Shown here piece by piece: positions 6,534 through 12,442 of a DNA stretch of 12,442 nucleotides. How positions within the stretch are numbered: position 1 is the first letter of the stretch; each line of letters starts with the position of its first letter. Made by a program: the position numbers and the translations under genes. The notes under the pieces are model-generated. The model was not told where the DNA came from and did no database searches. It saw nothing but the letters and a program-made list of their open reading frames with translations. Where the stretch lies: positions 1-12,442 of the forward strand of contig NZ_LMWH01000008.1 in the NCBI RefSeq assembly GCF_001507435.1. The letters run 5' to 3'. Source of the stretch: Streptomyces sp. NRRL F-5122. Its GTDB lineage: Bacteria > Actinomycetota > Actinomycetes > Streptomycetales > Streptomycetaceae.

Positions 6534-6539
6534 ATCGTA
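6534..6539 (-). promoter_or_regulatory. -10 element placing a leaderless start for the AraC gene
   Basis: On the minus strand TACGAT is followed by six bases and then the ATG, so +1 would fall on the A of the start codon. No Shine-Dalgarno precedes the ATG, which agrees with leaderless translation. No convincing -35 is visible. Confidence 0.35.
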
Positions 6540-6593
6540 GAAGCGCCGGCCGACAGCGGGCGGAATAGCTGCGGGGGCCTCGCCGTTTCCGGG

Positions 6594-6611
6594 TATAGTT
6601 GAAGCATCAAC
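6594..6611 (+). promoter_or_regulatory. Candidate promoter -10 with overlapping palindromic operator of the monooxygenase operon
   Basis: TATAGT (6594-6599) is a good -10 hexamer. It runs into the inverted repeat GTTGA-AGCA-TCAAC (6598-6611), whose 14 bases cover the predicted start of transcription near 6606. A bound repressor there would block initiation. Short TTGA..TCAA palindromes are typical of MarR-like or other winged-helix dimers; the actual regulator is unknown and no MarR gene is in the window. Confidence 0.5.
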
Positions 6612-6634
6612 AAATCTGGAGGGTGTGAGCGGGT

Positions 6635-7753
6635 ATGCAGTTCGGGATCTTCAGCGTGGGCGATGTCACCATGGACCCGACCACGGGACGGACGCCGAGC
6701 GAGCGCGAGCGGATCAAGGCCATGGTCGCCATCGCGCTCAAGGCCGAGGAGGTCGGACTCGACGTCTTCGCGACCGGCGAGCACCACAACCCGCCGTTCG
6801 TGCCGTCCTCCCCGACGACGATGCTCGGCTACATAGCCGCGAGGACGGAGCGGCTGATCCTGTCCACCTCCACCACGCTCATCACCACCAACGACCCGGT
6901 GAAGATCGCCGAGGACTTCGCGATGCTCCAGCAGCTCGCGGACGGCCGGGTGGACCTGATGATGGGACGCGGCAACACCGGCCCGGTCTACCCCTGGTTC
7001 GGGCAGGACATCCGCCAGGGCATCAACCTCGCCATCGAGAACTACGCGCTGCTGCACCGGCTGTGGCGCGAGGACGTGGTCGACTGGGAGGGCCGCTTCC
7101 GCACCCCGCTGCAGGGCTTCACCTCAACGCCCCGCCCGCTGGACGGCGTGCCGCCCTTCGTCTGGCACGGCTCCATCCGCTCCCCGGAGATCGCCGAGCA
7201 GGCCGCGTACTACGGCGACGGCTTCTTCCACAACAACATCTTCTGGCCGGCCGACCACACCAAGCGCATGGTCGAGCTCTACCGGGAGCGCTACGCCCAC
7301 TACGGGCACGGCACGGCGGAGCAGGCCATCGTGGGCCTCGGCGGACAGGTGTTCATGCGGAAGAACTCGCAGGACGCCGTGCGCGAGTTCCGGCCTTACT
7401 TCGACAACGCGCCGGTCTACGGGCACGGGCCGTCCCTGGAGGACTTCACCGACCAGACCCCGTTGACCGTCGGCTCGCCGCAGCAGGTGATCGAGAAGAC
7501 CCTGGCCTTCCGCGAGTACGCCGGCGACTACCAGCGCCAGCTGTTCCTGATGGACCACGCGGGTCTTCCCCTGAAGACCGTGCTGGAACAGCTCGACATG
7601 CTGGGCGAACAGGTCGTTCCGGTGCTGCGCGAGGAGTTCGCCAAGAACCGCCCGGCGAACGTCCCCGACGCCCCCACGCACCAGTCGCTGCTCGCCGCCG
7701 GGGAGGCCCGCAAGGTCGCCGAGGAAGTTTCCGAGGAGGTGGACGTCGCATGA
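6635..7753 (+). CDS. Luciferase-like flavin-dependent monooxygenase (CE1758-type)
   Basis: A 372-residue cytoplasmic enzyme of the luciferase-like monooxygenase (LLM) superfamily, with the TIM-barrel layout: MQFGIFSVGD at the start, EEVGLDVFATGEHHNPPF (38-55), TTLITTNDPVKIAEDFAMLQ (80-99), GRVDLMMGRGN (104-114), and later PFVWHGS and YGDGFFHNN. LLM enzymes use reduced flavin and O2, or F420. Here an FMN reductase follows immediately with an ATGA overlap, so FMNH2 supplied by the partner is the likely cosubstrate. I recognise the pair as the CE1758/CE1759 type, first named from Corynebacterium; the natural substrate is not established. The ATG at 6635 has GGAGGG 11 bases upstream. Expression is probably controlled through the palindrome at 6598-6611. 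Confidence 0.9.
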   Translation: MQFGIFSVGDVTMDPTTGRTPSERERIKAMVAIALKAEEVGLDVFATGEHHNPPFVPSSPTTMLGYIAARTERLILSTSTTLITTNDPVKIAEDFAMLQQLADGRVDLMMGRGNTGPVYPWFGQDIRQGINLAIENYALLHRLWREDVVDWEGRFRTPLQGFTSTPRPLDGVPPFVWHGSIRSPEIAEQAAYYGDGFFHNNIFWPADHTKRMVELYRERYAHYGHGTAEQAIVGLGGQVFMRKNSQDAVREFRPYFDNAPVYGHGPSLEDFTDQTPLTVGSPQQVIEKTLAFREYAGDYQRQLFLMDHAGLPLKTVLEQLDMLGEQVVPVLREEFAKNRPANVPDAPTHQSLLAAGEARKVAEEVSEEVDVA

Positions 7754-8433
7754 AACTCGTGGTCGTCTCCGCGGGACTGAGCGTCCCGTCGTCCACGCGG
7801 CTGCTCGCCGACCGGCTGGCCGCCGCCGTGGACCGGCAGACCCCCGTCGACATCCGGGTCGTGGAGCTGCGCGACCTCGCCGTGGAGATCGCGCACAACT
7901 TCACCAACGGCTTCCCGGGGCGTGCGCTCGCCGAGGCGCTGGACGCGGTGACGGAGGCCGACGGGCTCATCGTCGTCACACCGGTGTTCTCGGCGTCGTA
8001 CAGCGGACTGTTCAAGTCGTTCTTCGACGTGCTCGACAAGGACGCGCTGGCCGGCAAGCCGGTCCTGATCGCGGCGACCGGAGGCAGCGCCCGGCACTCG
8101 CTGGTCCTCGACCACGCCCTGCGCCCGCTCTTCTCGTATCTGCGGGCCGTGGTCGTCCCCACCGGTGTGTACGCGGCCTCCGAGGACTGGGGCGCCGAGG
8201 GACTGCCCGAGCGCATCGACCGCGGGGCGGGCGAACTGGTGCGGCTGATGGGCGCGGGTACCGCGCCGGAGACCGCGGTTGTGCCCGAACCGGACGGCTC
8301 CCCGCCGAAGTCCGCCGGTCCGGACCGCGAGGCCCGGGCGGACGGCGGGTCCACCCGGGGCGGCGCCGTCACCCGTTCGCACGGCTTCCAGGTGATCCCC
8401 TTCGAGGACCAACTGGCCGCACTGGACGGCTGA
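7750..8433 (+). CDS. NAD(P)H-dependent FMN reductase (CE1759-type, LLM partner)
   Basis: A 227-residue flavodoxin-fold protein. The phosphate-binding loop SVPSSTRLLAD is at 11-21, the flavin-contacting loop TPVFSASYSGLFKSFFD at 77-93, and ATGGSARHSL at 109-118, as in NADPH-dependent FMN reductases. It would reduce FMN for the monooxygenase encoded just upstream, whose stop codon overlaps this ATG; GGAGG lies inside the end of the upstream gene. After the core (about residue 168) comes a Pro/Gly/charged low-complexity stretch (170-208) and then a conserved-looking tail, HGFQVIPFEDQLAAL, which in this reductase type ends the protein. The linker is probably flexible. The operon ends at the hairpin at 8478-8515. 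Confidence 0.88.
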   Translation: MKLVVVSAGLSVPSSTRLLADRLAAAVDRQTPVDIRVVELRDLAVEIAHNFTNGFPGRALAEALDAVTEADGLIVVTPVFSASYSGLFKSFFDVLDKDALAGKPVLIAATGGSARHSLVLDHALRPLFSYLRAVVVPTGVYAASEDWGAEGLPERIDRGAGELVRLMGAGTAPETAVVPEPDGSPPKSAGPDREARADGGSTRGGAVTRSHGFQVIPFEDQLAALDG

Positions 8434-8477
8434 GCCGGGCGTACCGGGCCCGTGCGCCCGCTCCCCGGGTGGGTGAG

Positions 8478-8515
8478 GGGGTGGGCCGCCACCGTCTACC
8501 GTTCCGGCCCACCCC
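8478..8515 (+). terminator. Strong terminator of the monooxygenase/FMN reductase operon
   Basis: Perfect 11-bp arms GGGGTGGGCCG (8478-8488) and CGGCCCACCCC (8505-8515) enclose a 16-base loop, and the stem can extend by a G-T and an A-T pair into TT. It starts 45 bases after the FMN reductase stop, where a terminator is expected. Confidence 0.7.
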
Positions 8516-8657
8516 TTCCGCGCCGGCCTGCTACCGGAACGGGGGGTTCCCGGGCGGGCCGCGCGGTCTCATCACCCGGCCGTGCCCTGGGACGGCGGGC
8601 CGGGTGCGCTCCGGGCCGGCGTCATGGGTGGCGCCGAGCCGAGACTTCCGCTTCTTA

Positions 8658-8700
8658 TGTCGGCCGACGTCGCCCTGTGTGCGACGCGGCCTGGCCGACA
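8658..8700. repeat. Nested inverted repeat upstream of the response regulator
   Basis: Outer arms TGTCGGCC (8658-8665) and GGCCGACA (8693-8700) surround inner arms CGTCGC (8668-8673) and GCGACG (8681-8686). The left side also contains the palindrome GTCGGCCGAC (8659-8668), and GGCCGAC appears twice in the same direction 31 bp apart. It lies 115-157 bases before the GTG start and could be a binding site or an RNA structure in a leader. Confidence 0.5.
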
Positions 8701-8802
8701 CAGTGGCCCTGGCAGGTAAATCGCCACGCATGCAGCGGTGAGAGGCGGGTAAGAAGGACGCTCGCTCCTCGGCTGACCGGCGGAGCACCGCTCTGGCCTT
8801 GG

Positions 8803-8808
8803 CAGACT
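8803..8808 (+). promoter_or_regulatory. -10-like element for a possible leaderless response regulator mRNA
   Basis: CAGACT is followed by six bases and then the GTG start, so transcription could begin at the start codon. The only G-rich run before the GTG directly abuts it and is too close for a normal ribosome site. No -35 is recognisable at the usual distance. Confidence 0.3.
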
Positions 8809-8814
8809 GGTGGG

Positions 8815-9528
8815 GTGACCCAGACAGTGCTGCTCGCCGAGGACGACCGCGCCATCCGACACGCCCTGGAACGCGCGCTGACGCTCGAGGGTTACGAGGT
8901 GACCGCCGTGGCCGACGGGGTCGAGGCTCTCGCCCAGGCCCATCGGACCCAGCCCGACGTGCTCGTTCTCGATGTGATGATGCCCGGCATCGACGGACTC
9001 CAGGTGTGCCGGGTGCTGCGCGCGGAGGGCGACCGCACCCCGATCCTGATGCTCACCGCGCTGGTGGAGACCGCCGACCGGATCGCGGGCCTGGACGCGG
9101 GCGCCGACGACTACGTCGTCAAGCCGTTCGACGTAGAGGAGGTCTTCGCCCGGCTTCGGGCCCTGCTCCGCCGCACCAGCGGAACCCCCTTCGAGGTGCC
9201 CAAGGAGGAGGAGAAGAGGATCCCCACCGGTCAGCTGTCCGTCGCCGGGCTGCGGATGGACGTGCAGGCCCGCCGCGCCTGGCGGGGCGAGCGCGAGCTC
9301 GAGCTCACCAGGACCGAGTTCGACCTGCTGGAGCTGCTCGCGCGCAACGCCGGGATCGTGCTCGACCACGCCACCATCTACGACCGCATCTGGGGCTACG
9401 ACTTCGGGCCCGGATCCAAGAACCTCGCCGTCTACGTGGGCTATCTGCGGCGCAAGCTCGACGAGCCGGGGGCCCCGGCGCTGATCCACACGGTGCGTGG
9501 CGTGGGGTATGTGCTGAGGGAGGACTGA
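8815..9528 (+). CDS. OmpR/PhoB-type response regulator
   Basis: A 237-residue two-component regulator, usual length for the family. The receiver domain (3-120) has the acidic pocket Glu9-Asp10-Asp11, the phospho-accepting Asp53 in LVLDVMMPGIDG, Thr81 and Lys103 in VVKPFD. After a charged linker (PKEEEKR) the winged-helix DNA-binding domain (about 138-235) shows LTRTEFDLLELLARNAG, RIWGYDFG, VYVGYLRRKLDE and the end IHTVRGVGYVLRED. All residues needed for phosphorylation are present. The GTG at 8815 fits the family N-terminus (TVLLAEDD). The stop overlaps the kinase start by one base (TGATG), so the cognate kinase is the next gene. The overall layout resembles the MprA/MprB class of actinobacteria, but the signal and targets are not evident. 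Confidence 0.93.
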   Translation: MTQTVLLAEDDRAIRHALERALTLEGYEVTAVADGVEALAQAHRTQPDVLVLDVMMPGIDGLQVCRVLRAEGDRTPILMLTALVETADRIAGLDAGADDYVVKPFDVEEVFARLRALLRRTSGTPFEVPKEEEKRIPTGQLSVAGLRMDVQARRAWRGERELELTRTEFDLLELLARNAGIVLDHATIYDRIWGYDFGPGSKNLAVYVGYLRRKLDEPGAPALIHTVRGVGYVLRED

Positions 9529-11084
9529 TGCCTCCACCACCCAGCCAGGAGGTCGACACCGGTGCCGGAACGGGCCTGTGGCGGCGCCTGCCGCGCGGGC
9601 TGCGCCGCAGACTCCGACTGCGGTCCAGACTGCGGCAGGTGTCCTCGCTGCGGACCACCTTCACCGTGTCGTTCGCGGCCGTGGCCGCCGGAGTCACCGT
9701 CCTCGTCGGCTTCCTGAGCTACGACGCCGCCGCCCGCCTCGTACGGGTGGACCAGCAGACCGTCTTCGCCCAGGTCGTCGCCGACCTGCAGGACCAGGTC
9801 CGCCAGAAGCAGCTGATGCCGGACGACTTCGCCATATCCGACAAGGATCACGACACCCCGCGCGACGACATCATCCGGCCCAGCCGTACGGTCGTGCAGG
9901 TGCTCGGGCCCGGCGGAGTGGTCGTGGACCACTCCAATCCGGCGCTGCCCGTCGGCTCGCAGGACCAGCGGATCGCCAGGGCCGCCACCGCGGCCAGGCT
10001 GGTTGAACACAAGAGTGTCGACGTCGACGGCGACGTCTACCGCGTCGCGACCGTCGCGCTGGGCCGCGGCCAGGGCGCGGTGCAGGTCGCCCAGGAACTC
10101 AGCAGCACCGAGGACCTGCTGCGCAGCCTTCAGCAGCGCACGGCCCTGCTGATGGGCGCCGTGGTGATCGCCGCCGGGCTGTTCGGCTGGTGGCTGGCGC
10201 GGCGGATCACGGGGCGTCTTGTGCGGCTGGCCGGTGCGGCCGAGGACGTGGCGCGCACCCGGCAGCTCGGCATCCAGGTGCCGGTCACCGGGAACGACGA
10301 GGTGGCCCGGCTCGGCCGCTCGTTCGACCGCATGCTGGGGCGCCTGGCCCAGTCCGAGGACGACCAGCGGCGCCTGGTGCAGGACGCCGGCCACGAACTG
10401 CGTACCCCGCTGACCTCCCTGCGGACGAACATCTCGCTGCTGCGCCGGATCGACGAGCTGCCGCCCGCCGCGCGCGAGGAACTCGTCGCGGACCTCGCCC
10501 AGGAGTCGCGCGAGCTGACCGACCTGGTCAACGAGCTGGTCGACCTGGCGGCCGGCCAGTCGGACACGGAGCCGGTGCAGCGGCTCATGCTCGCCGACGT
10601 CGCCGAGGACGCGGCGACGATCGTGCGCCGTCGCACGGGCCGCGAGATCCGCGTCCGCGTCAGCGGTGACACGACGGTCGACGGACGGCTCACGGCCCTG
10701 CAGCGGGCCGTGTCCAACCTGCTGGAGAACGCCGCCAAGTTCGACCGGAGTGGCGAGGCGCCCATCGAGATCGTCGTCACGGGCACCCAGCACCCGCCTC
10801 AGCTGGACGAGTCCGACGAGCCGGACACCGGGTCGCCACCGGGCAGCGTGCGCGTGGAGGTACTCGACCGCGGGCCGGGAATCCAGGACAGCGACCTGAT
10901 GCGCATCTTCGACCGCTTCTACCGCGCCGCGGACGCGAGAAGCCTGCCCGGCTCGGGTCTCGGCCTGTCGATCGTGCAGGAGGTGGCCACGTCGCACGGG
11001 GGAGGGGCGTTCGCGTGCAGACGTGAGGGCGGCGGTTCGATCATCGGGTTCACGGTCGGCTGTGGACGGGTCCGGGGCCGGTGA
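9528..11084 (+). CDS. HAMP-domain sensor histidine kinase
   Basis: A 518-residue membrane kinase paired with the response regulator directly upstream. An Arg-rich cytoplasmic tail (18-43) precedes membrane helix 1 (about 44-64). An extracytoplasmic sensor region (65-205) follows, then membrane helix 2 (207-224), HAMP (about 224-275) and the dimerisation helix with His289 in DAGHELRTPLTSL. The ATP-binding domain shows the N-box NLLENAAKF (397-405), the G1 box DRGPGI (447-452), the F-box FDRFYR (461-466) and the G2 box GSGLGLSI (475-482). All catalytic boxes are intact. The layout resembles MprB-like kinases. Between the N- and G1-boxes there is an acidic Pro/Asp/Glu-rich insert (about 420-440). 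The ribosome site GGGAGGA lies in the end of the regulator gene. The stop overlaps the next gene's GTG (GTGA). Confidence 0.93.
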   Translation: MPPPPSQEVDTGAGTGLWRRLPRGLRRRLRLRSRLRQVSSLRTTFTVSFAAVAAGVTVLVGFLSYDAAARLVRVDQQTVFAQVVADLQDQVRQKQLMPDDFAISDKDHDTPRDDIIRPSRTVVQVLGPGGVVVDHSNPALPVGSQDQRIARAATAARLVEHKSVDVDGDVYRVATVALGRGQGAVQVAQELSSTEDLLRSLQQRTALLMGAVVIAAGLFGWWLARRITGRLVRLAGAAEDVARTRQLGIQVPVTGNDEVARLGRSFDRMLGRLAQSEDDQRRLVQDAGHELRTPLTSLRTNISLLRRIDELPPAAREELVADLAQESRELTDLVNELVDLAAGQSDTEPVQRLMLADVAEDAATIVRRRTGREIRVRVSGDTTVDGRLTALQRAVSNLLENAAKFDRSGEAPIEIVVTGTQHPPQLDESDEPDTGSPPGSVRVEVLDRGPGIQDSDLMRIFDRFYRAADARSLPGSGLGLSIVQEVATSHGGGAFACRREGGGSIIGFTVGCGRVRGR

Positions 11085-11779
11085 CAGGGCGGTCGGCCGA
11101 TCGCACCCATCTCGTCTGGGCCGCGCAGGGGCGGCCGGCCCGGGTGCGGCGGCACGGCGCCGCTGCCGCCGTCGCCGCTCGCGGGCTCTGCGGACGTGAC
11201 CGGATCGCGGTCGCGGGGGATGCCGAGGACGCCGTGCCCCTTGTACGGGACCTGCTCGCCGAGCCGGGGGCCGGTTACCGGCCCTTCGGCGACGCGCCCC
11301 TGATGGAGGAGCTCGCCCGGCGGATCCCCGGGCTCGTCCTCACCGATCCCTTCTACTGGATGCAGACGGACTCGCCCTGCGATGCGCCCGGCTCCTCCGC
11401 CGTGCGATGGCTGGACGCGGCCGGTGAGCGGGCGGCGGCACCGCTGTTCGACCGCTGGTTCCCGCAGTCGTATGCCCGGCCGGGCCTGACGGGTGTGCGC
11501 CGCTGGGCCGGGGTGCACGGCGGCTCGGGGCCGCTCGCGGTGGCGGCCGACGCCTGGTCCGCCGACGGGTGCGGTTTCCTCGCCGGGGTGGTCACCGTCC
11601 CCGAGGCGCGGGGGCACGGTCTCGGCGCCGCGGTGTGCGGGTTCGTCGCCGACGCACTCGTCCGGGAGCACGGCCGCGCCGCCCTCATGGTGGACGCCGA
11701 CAACGCCCCCGCCGTCGCCGCCTATGAGCGCATCGGCATGGCCAAGCGGCTGTTCAGGGCGGCGGCCACGACCGTCTGA
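11081..11779 (+). CDS. GNAT-family N-acetyltransferase, third gene of the two-component operon
   Basis: A 232-residue protein starting at a GTG that overlaps the kinase TGA (GTGA), so translation is probably coupled. The acetyl-CoA-binding motif A is visible as VVTVPEARGHGLGAAVCGF (170-188, RGHGLG at 177-182), preceded by a strand (GFLAG) and followed by ALMVDADNAPAVAAYERIGM (201-220), the usual motif B with Asn208 and Tyr215. The N-terminal 100 residues are less conserved and may shape the substrate pocket; TDPFYWMQTDSP (88-99) is a recognisable Streptomyces segment. The acceptor substrate is unknown. Earlier in-frame starts are blocked by the kinase gene, and the family often has only the central part conserved, so the true start could be somewhat downstream. 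The gene is convergent with the damaged permease. Confidence 0.85.
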   Translation: MTGRSADRTHLVWAAQGRPARVRRHGAAAAVAARGLCGRDRIAVAGDAEDAVPLVRDLLAEPGAGYRPFGDAPLMEELARRIPGLVLTDPFYWMQTDSPCDAPGSSAVRWLDAAGERAAAPLFDRWFPQSYARPGLTGVRRWAGVHGGSGPLAVAADAWSADGCGFLAGVVTVPEARGHGLGAAVCGFVADALVREHGRAALMVDADNAPAVAAYERIGMAKRLFRAAATTV

Positions 11780-11799
11780 GCCCGCTCAGCCGACGTGGA

Positions 11800-11836
11800 C
11801 GCGAGGCCGGCGCCGTCGCTCGGGTTCGGCCTCGCG
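11800..11836 (+). terminator. Possible terminator of the kinase/acetyltransferase operon
   Basis: Perfect 10-bp arms CGCGAGGCCG (11800-11809) and CGGCCTCGCG (11827-11836) with a 17-base loop lie 20 bases past the acetyltransferase stop, inside the 3' end of the convergent permease gene. A shorter repeat, CTGAG/CTCAG (11776-11789), covers both gene ends. Confidence 0.5.
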
Positions 11837-11917
11837 CAGTACCTCGCGGGTCACCGGTGCCACCTCGCCCTGGCCGAAGAGGAAGAAGCGGAGGAAGTTG
11901 CGGAAGGGATCGCCCTC

Positions 11918-11928
11918 GGTCGATCGAG
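11918..11928 (-). other. Probable deletion junction in the permease gene
   Basis: The frame changes here, around the 8-base palindrome TCGATCGA (11920-11927). On the minus strand the sense runs LESSS up to this point, and STEGDPF resumes directly after it in another frame. TCGA occurs twice in tandem, compatible with a short-repeat deletion or an end-joining event. Confidence 0.6.
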
Positions 11929-12442
11929 GACGACTCGAGGGTCAGTACGCGGTAGCGGCCGTGCAGCACCTCGCCGCGCACGGTCAGGCACGTCTCGAAC
12001 TCGGAGGGGTCGCCGACCGTCACCTCGACGAAGACGAAGTCCTCCTGCTGGGGGAGATCGTGGTCCGCCCGGATCTGCTCGATCTTGTCGCGGTACTCGG
12101 CGGCGTCCCTGCTGCCCGGCTCGTTGGCGATGAACCGGATCTTGCGGCTGGCGATGTCGCGGACGAACCGCTCCGCCATGGTGTCCAGGCTCACGCTGGT
12201 CACCCGCAGCTCGAAGGCACGGGCCAGCCGGGACAGCAGGGAGAGCAGCATGATGCCGGCGATGAAACAGGCGCCGATCTTCACTCCGTCCGGCCGCTCG
12301 ATGACGTTCGCGACGGTGGTGTAGAGGAAGACGGCCGAGATCGCCGCGAAGACGACGGTCCAGTTGCGCTGGCCGGCCTTGCGGGCGGCGATGGTCACCG
12401 CGATCGCGGCGGAGCTGATCAGCACCAGCACACCGGTGGCAT

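Larger units (their letters stand above)
8434..8814. other. 381-bp gene-free stretch rich in inverted repeats
   Basis: No convincing gene, tRNA or other RNA is visible. The stretch holds the operon terminator (8478-8515) and an alternative pairing CCGTTCCGG/CCGGAACGG (8499-8507 with 8534-8542). It also has a small hairpin GGAAC/GTTCC (8536-8550), a nested inverted repeat at 8658-8700, and the probable start region of the response regulator. A weak promoter-like pair CCGACA (8695-8700) and TAAATC (8717-8722) is present. A small RNA cannot be excluded. Confidence 0.6.
11786..12442 (-). pseudogene. APC-type amino-acid permease, C-terminal part, frame broken
   Basis: The 5' part lies beyond the window. 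Three hydrophobic helices are visible (VLVLISSAAIAVTIAA; WTVVFAAISAVFLYTTVANV; IGACFIAGIMLLSLLSRLARA), then a cytosolic tail (from FELRVTSVSLDTMAERFVRD to [12 protein letters not shown]). This matches the end of Streptomyces APC-superfamily permeases as I know them. At about 11920 the frame fails. The expected ending, [20 protein letters not shown] then [19 protein letters not shown], continues in another frame to a TGA at 11788-11786. Read without a shift, the protein ends in an Arg-rich nonsense tail at 11754, overlapping the acetyltransferase gene. Intact relatives, from memory, carry about 25 more residues between the two parts, so a deletion of length 2 modulo 3 is more likely than one sequencing error. 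The transport helices upstream may still be functional. Confidence 0.8.

Noticed and set aside
6625..7749. Apparent N-terminal extension of the FMN reductase through the whole monooxygenase gene
   Set aside because: It is the wrong frame of the monooxygenase; the reductase begins naturally at the ATG overlapping the upstream stop.
8452..8814. Open extension upstream of the response regulator
   Set aside because: No family similarity and composition unlike a receiver domain; the regulator begins at the GTG that gives the usual N-terminus.
8434..8814. CRISPR, tRNA or phage attachment site in the gene-free stretch
   Set aside because: No regularly spaced repeats, no cloverleaf and no integrase nearby; only inverted repeats are visible.
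9441..10997. Long open frame (about 518 codons) on the minus strand opposite the kinase
   Set aside because: It is a GC-skew shadow: the plus-strand kinase has all catalytic boxes, while the antisense product has no recognisable domain.
1..12442. Secondary-metabolite cluster, defence island or mobile element
   Set aside because: No biosynthetic core enzymes, nucleases, toxins, transposases or integrases; composition is even and gene order looks like normal chromosome.

Overview
The window looks like a stretch of Streptomyces (or close actinobacterial) chromosome. It is very GC-rich, almost every codon ends in G or C, GTG starts and 1-4 bp start/stop overlaps are common, and the families present (DUF2637, DUF3558 lipoproteins, the LLM/FMN-reductase pair, YnfA) are typical of that group. 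I see no integrase, transposase, tRNA, rRNA, CRISPR array or phage gene, so this reads as ordinary core or near-core chromosome rather than an island. No obviously new multi-gene system is present. The unusual points are regulatory DNA, coupled gene pairs and one broken gene.

Left region (1-2174, all minus strand): the N-terminal part of a DUF2637 membrane protein cut by the window edge, preceded by two neighbouring DUF3558-type lipoproteins. A perfect 14-bp palindrome lies just upstream of the DUF2637 gene. Divergently from these, rtcB (RNA ligase, plus strand) runs to 3559 and ends at a strong hairpin that can serve as a two-way terminator.

Middle (3603-6527): on the minus strand, an SDR oxidoreductase is translationally coupled (ATGA) to a 58-residue single-span membrane protein. 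A YnfA-type four-helix membrane protein lies upstream of them. A small secreted DUF11-like protein is on the plus strand. An AraC-type regulator is on the minus strand, with a possible leaderless start.

Right (6635-11779, plus strand): a two-gene operon of a luciferase-like flavin monooxygenase and its partner FMN reductase (ATGA overlap), with a candidate repressor palindrome over the start region and a strong terminator. After a 381-bp gene-free stretch rich in inverted repeats comes an operon of OmpR-type response regulator, HAMP sensor kinase and GNAT acetyltransferase, all overlapping by 1-4 bp. The kinase and regulator form a complete two-component pair; the acetyltransferase is probably co-expressed with them.

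The window ends with the C-terminal half of an APC-type amino-acid permease on the minus strand. Its reading frame is broken near 11920: the expected C-terminus is still present, but in another frame, and a short segment appears to be missing.
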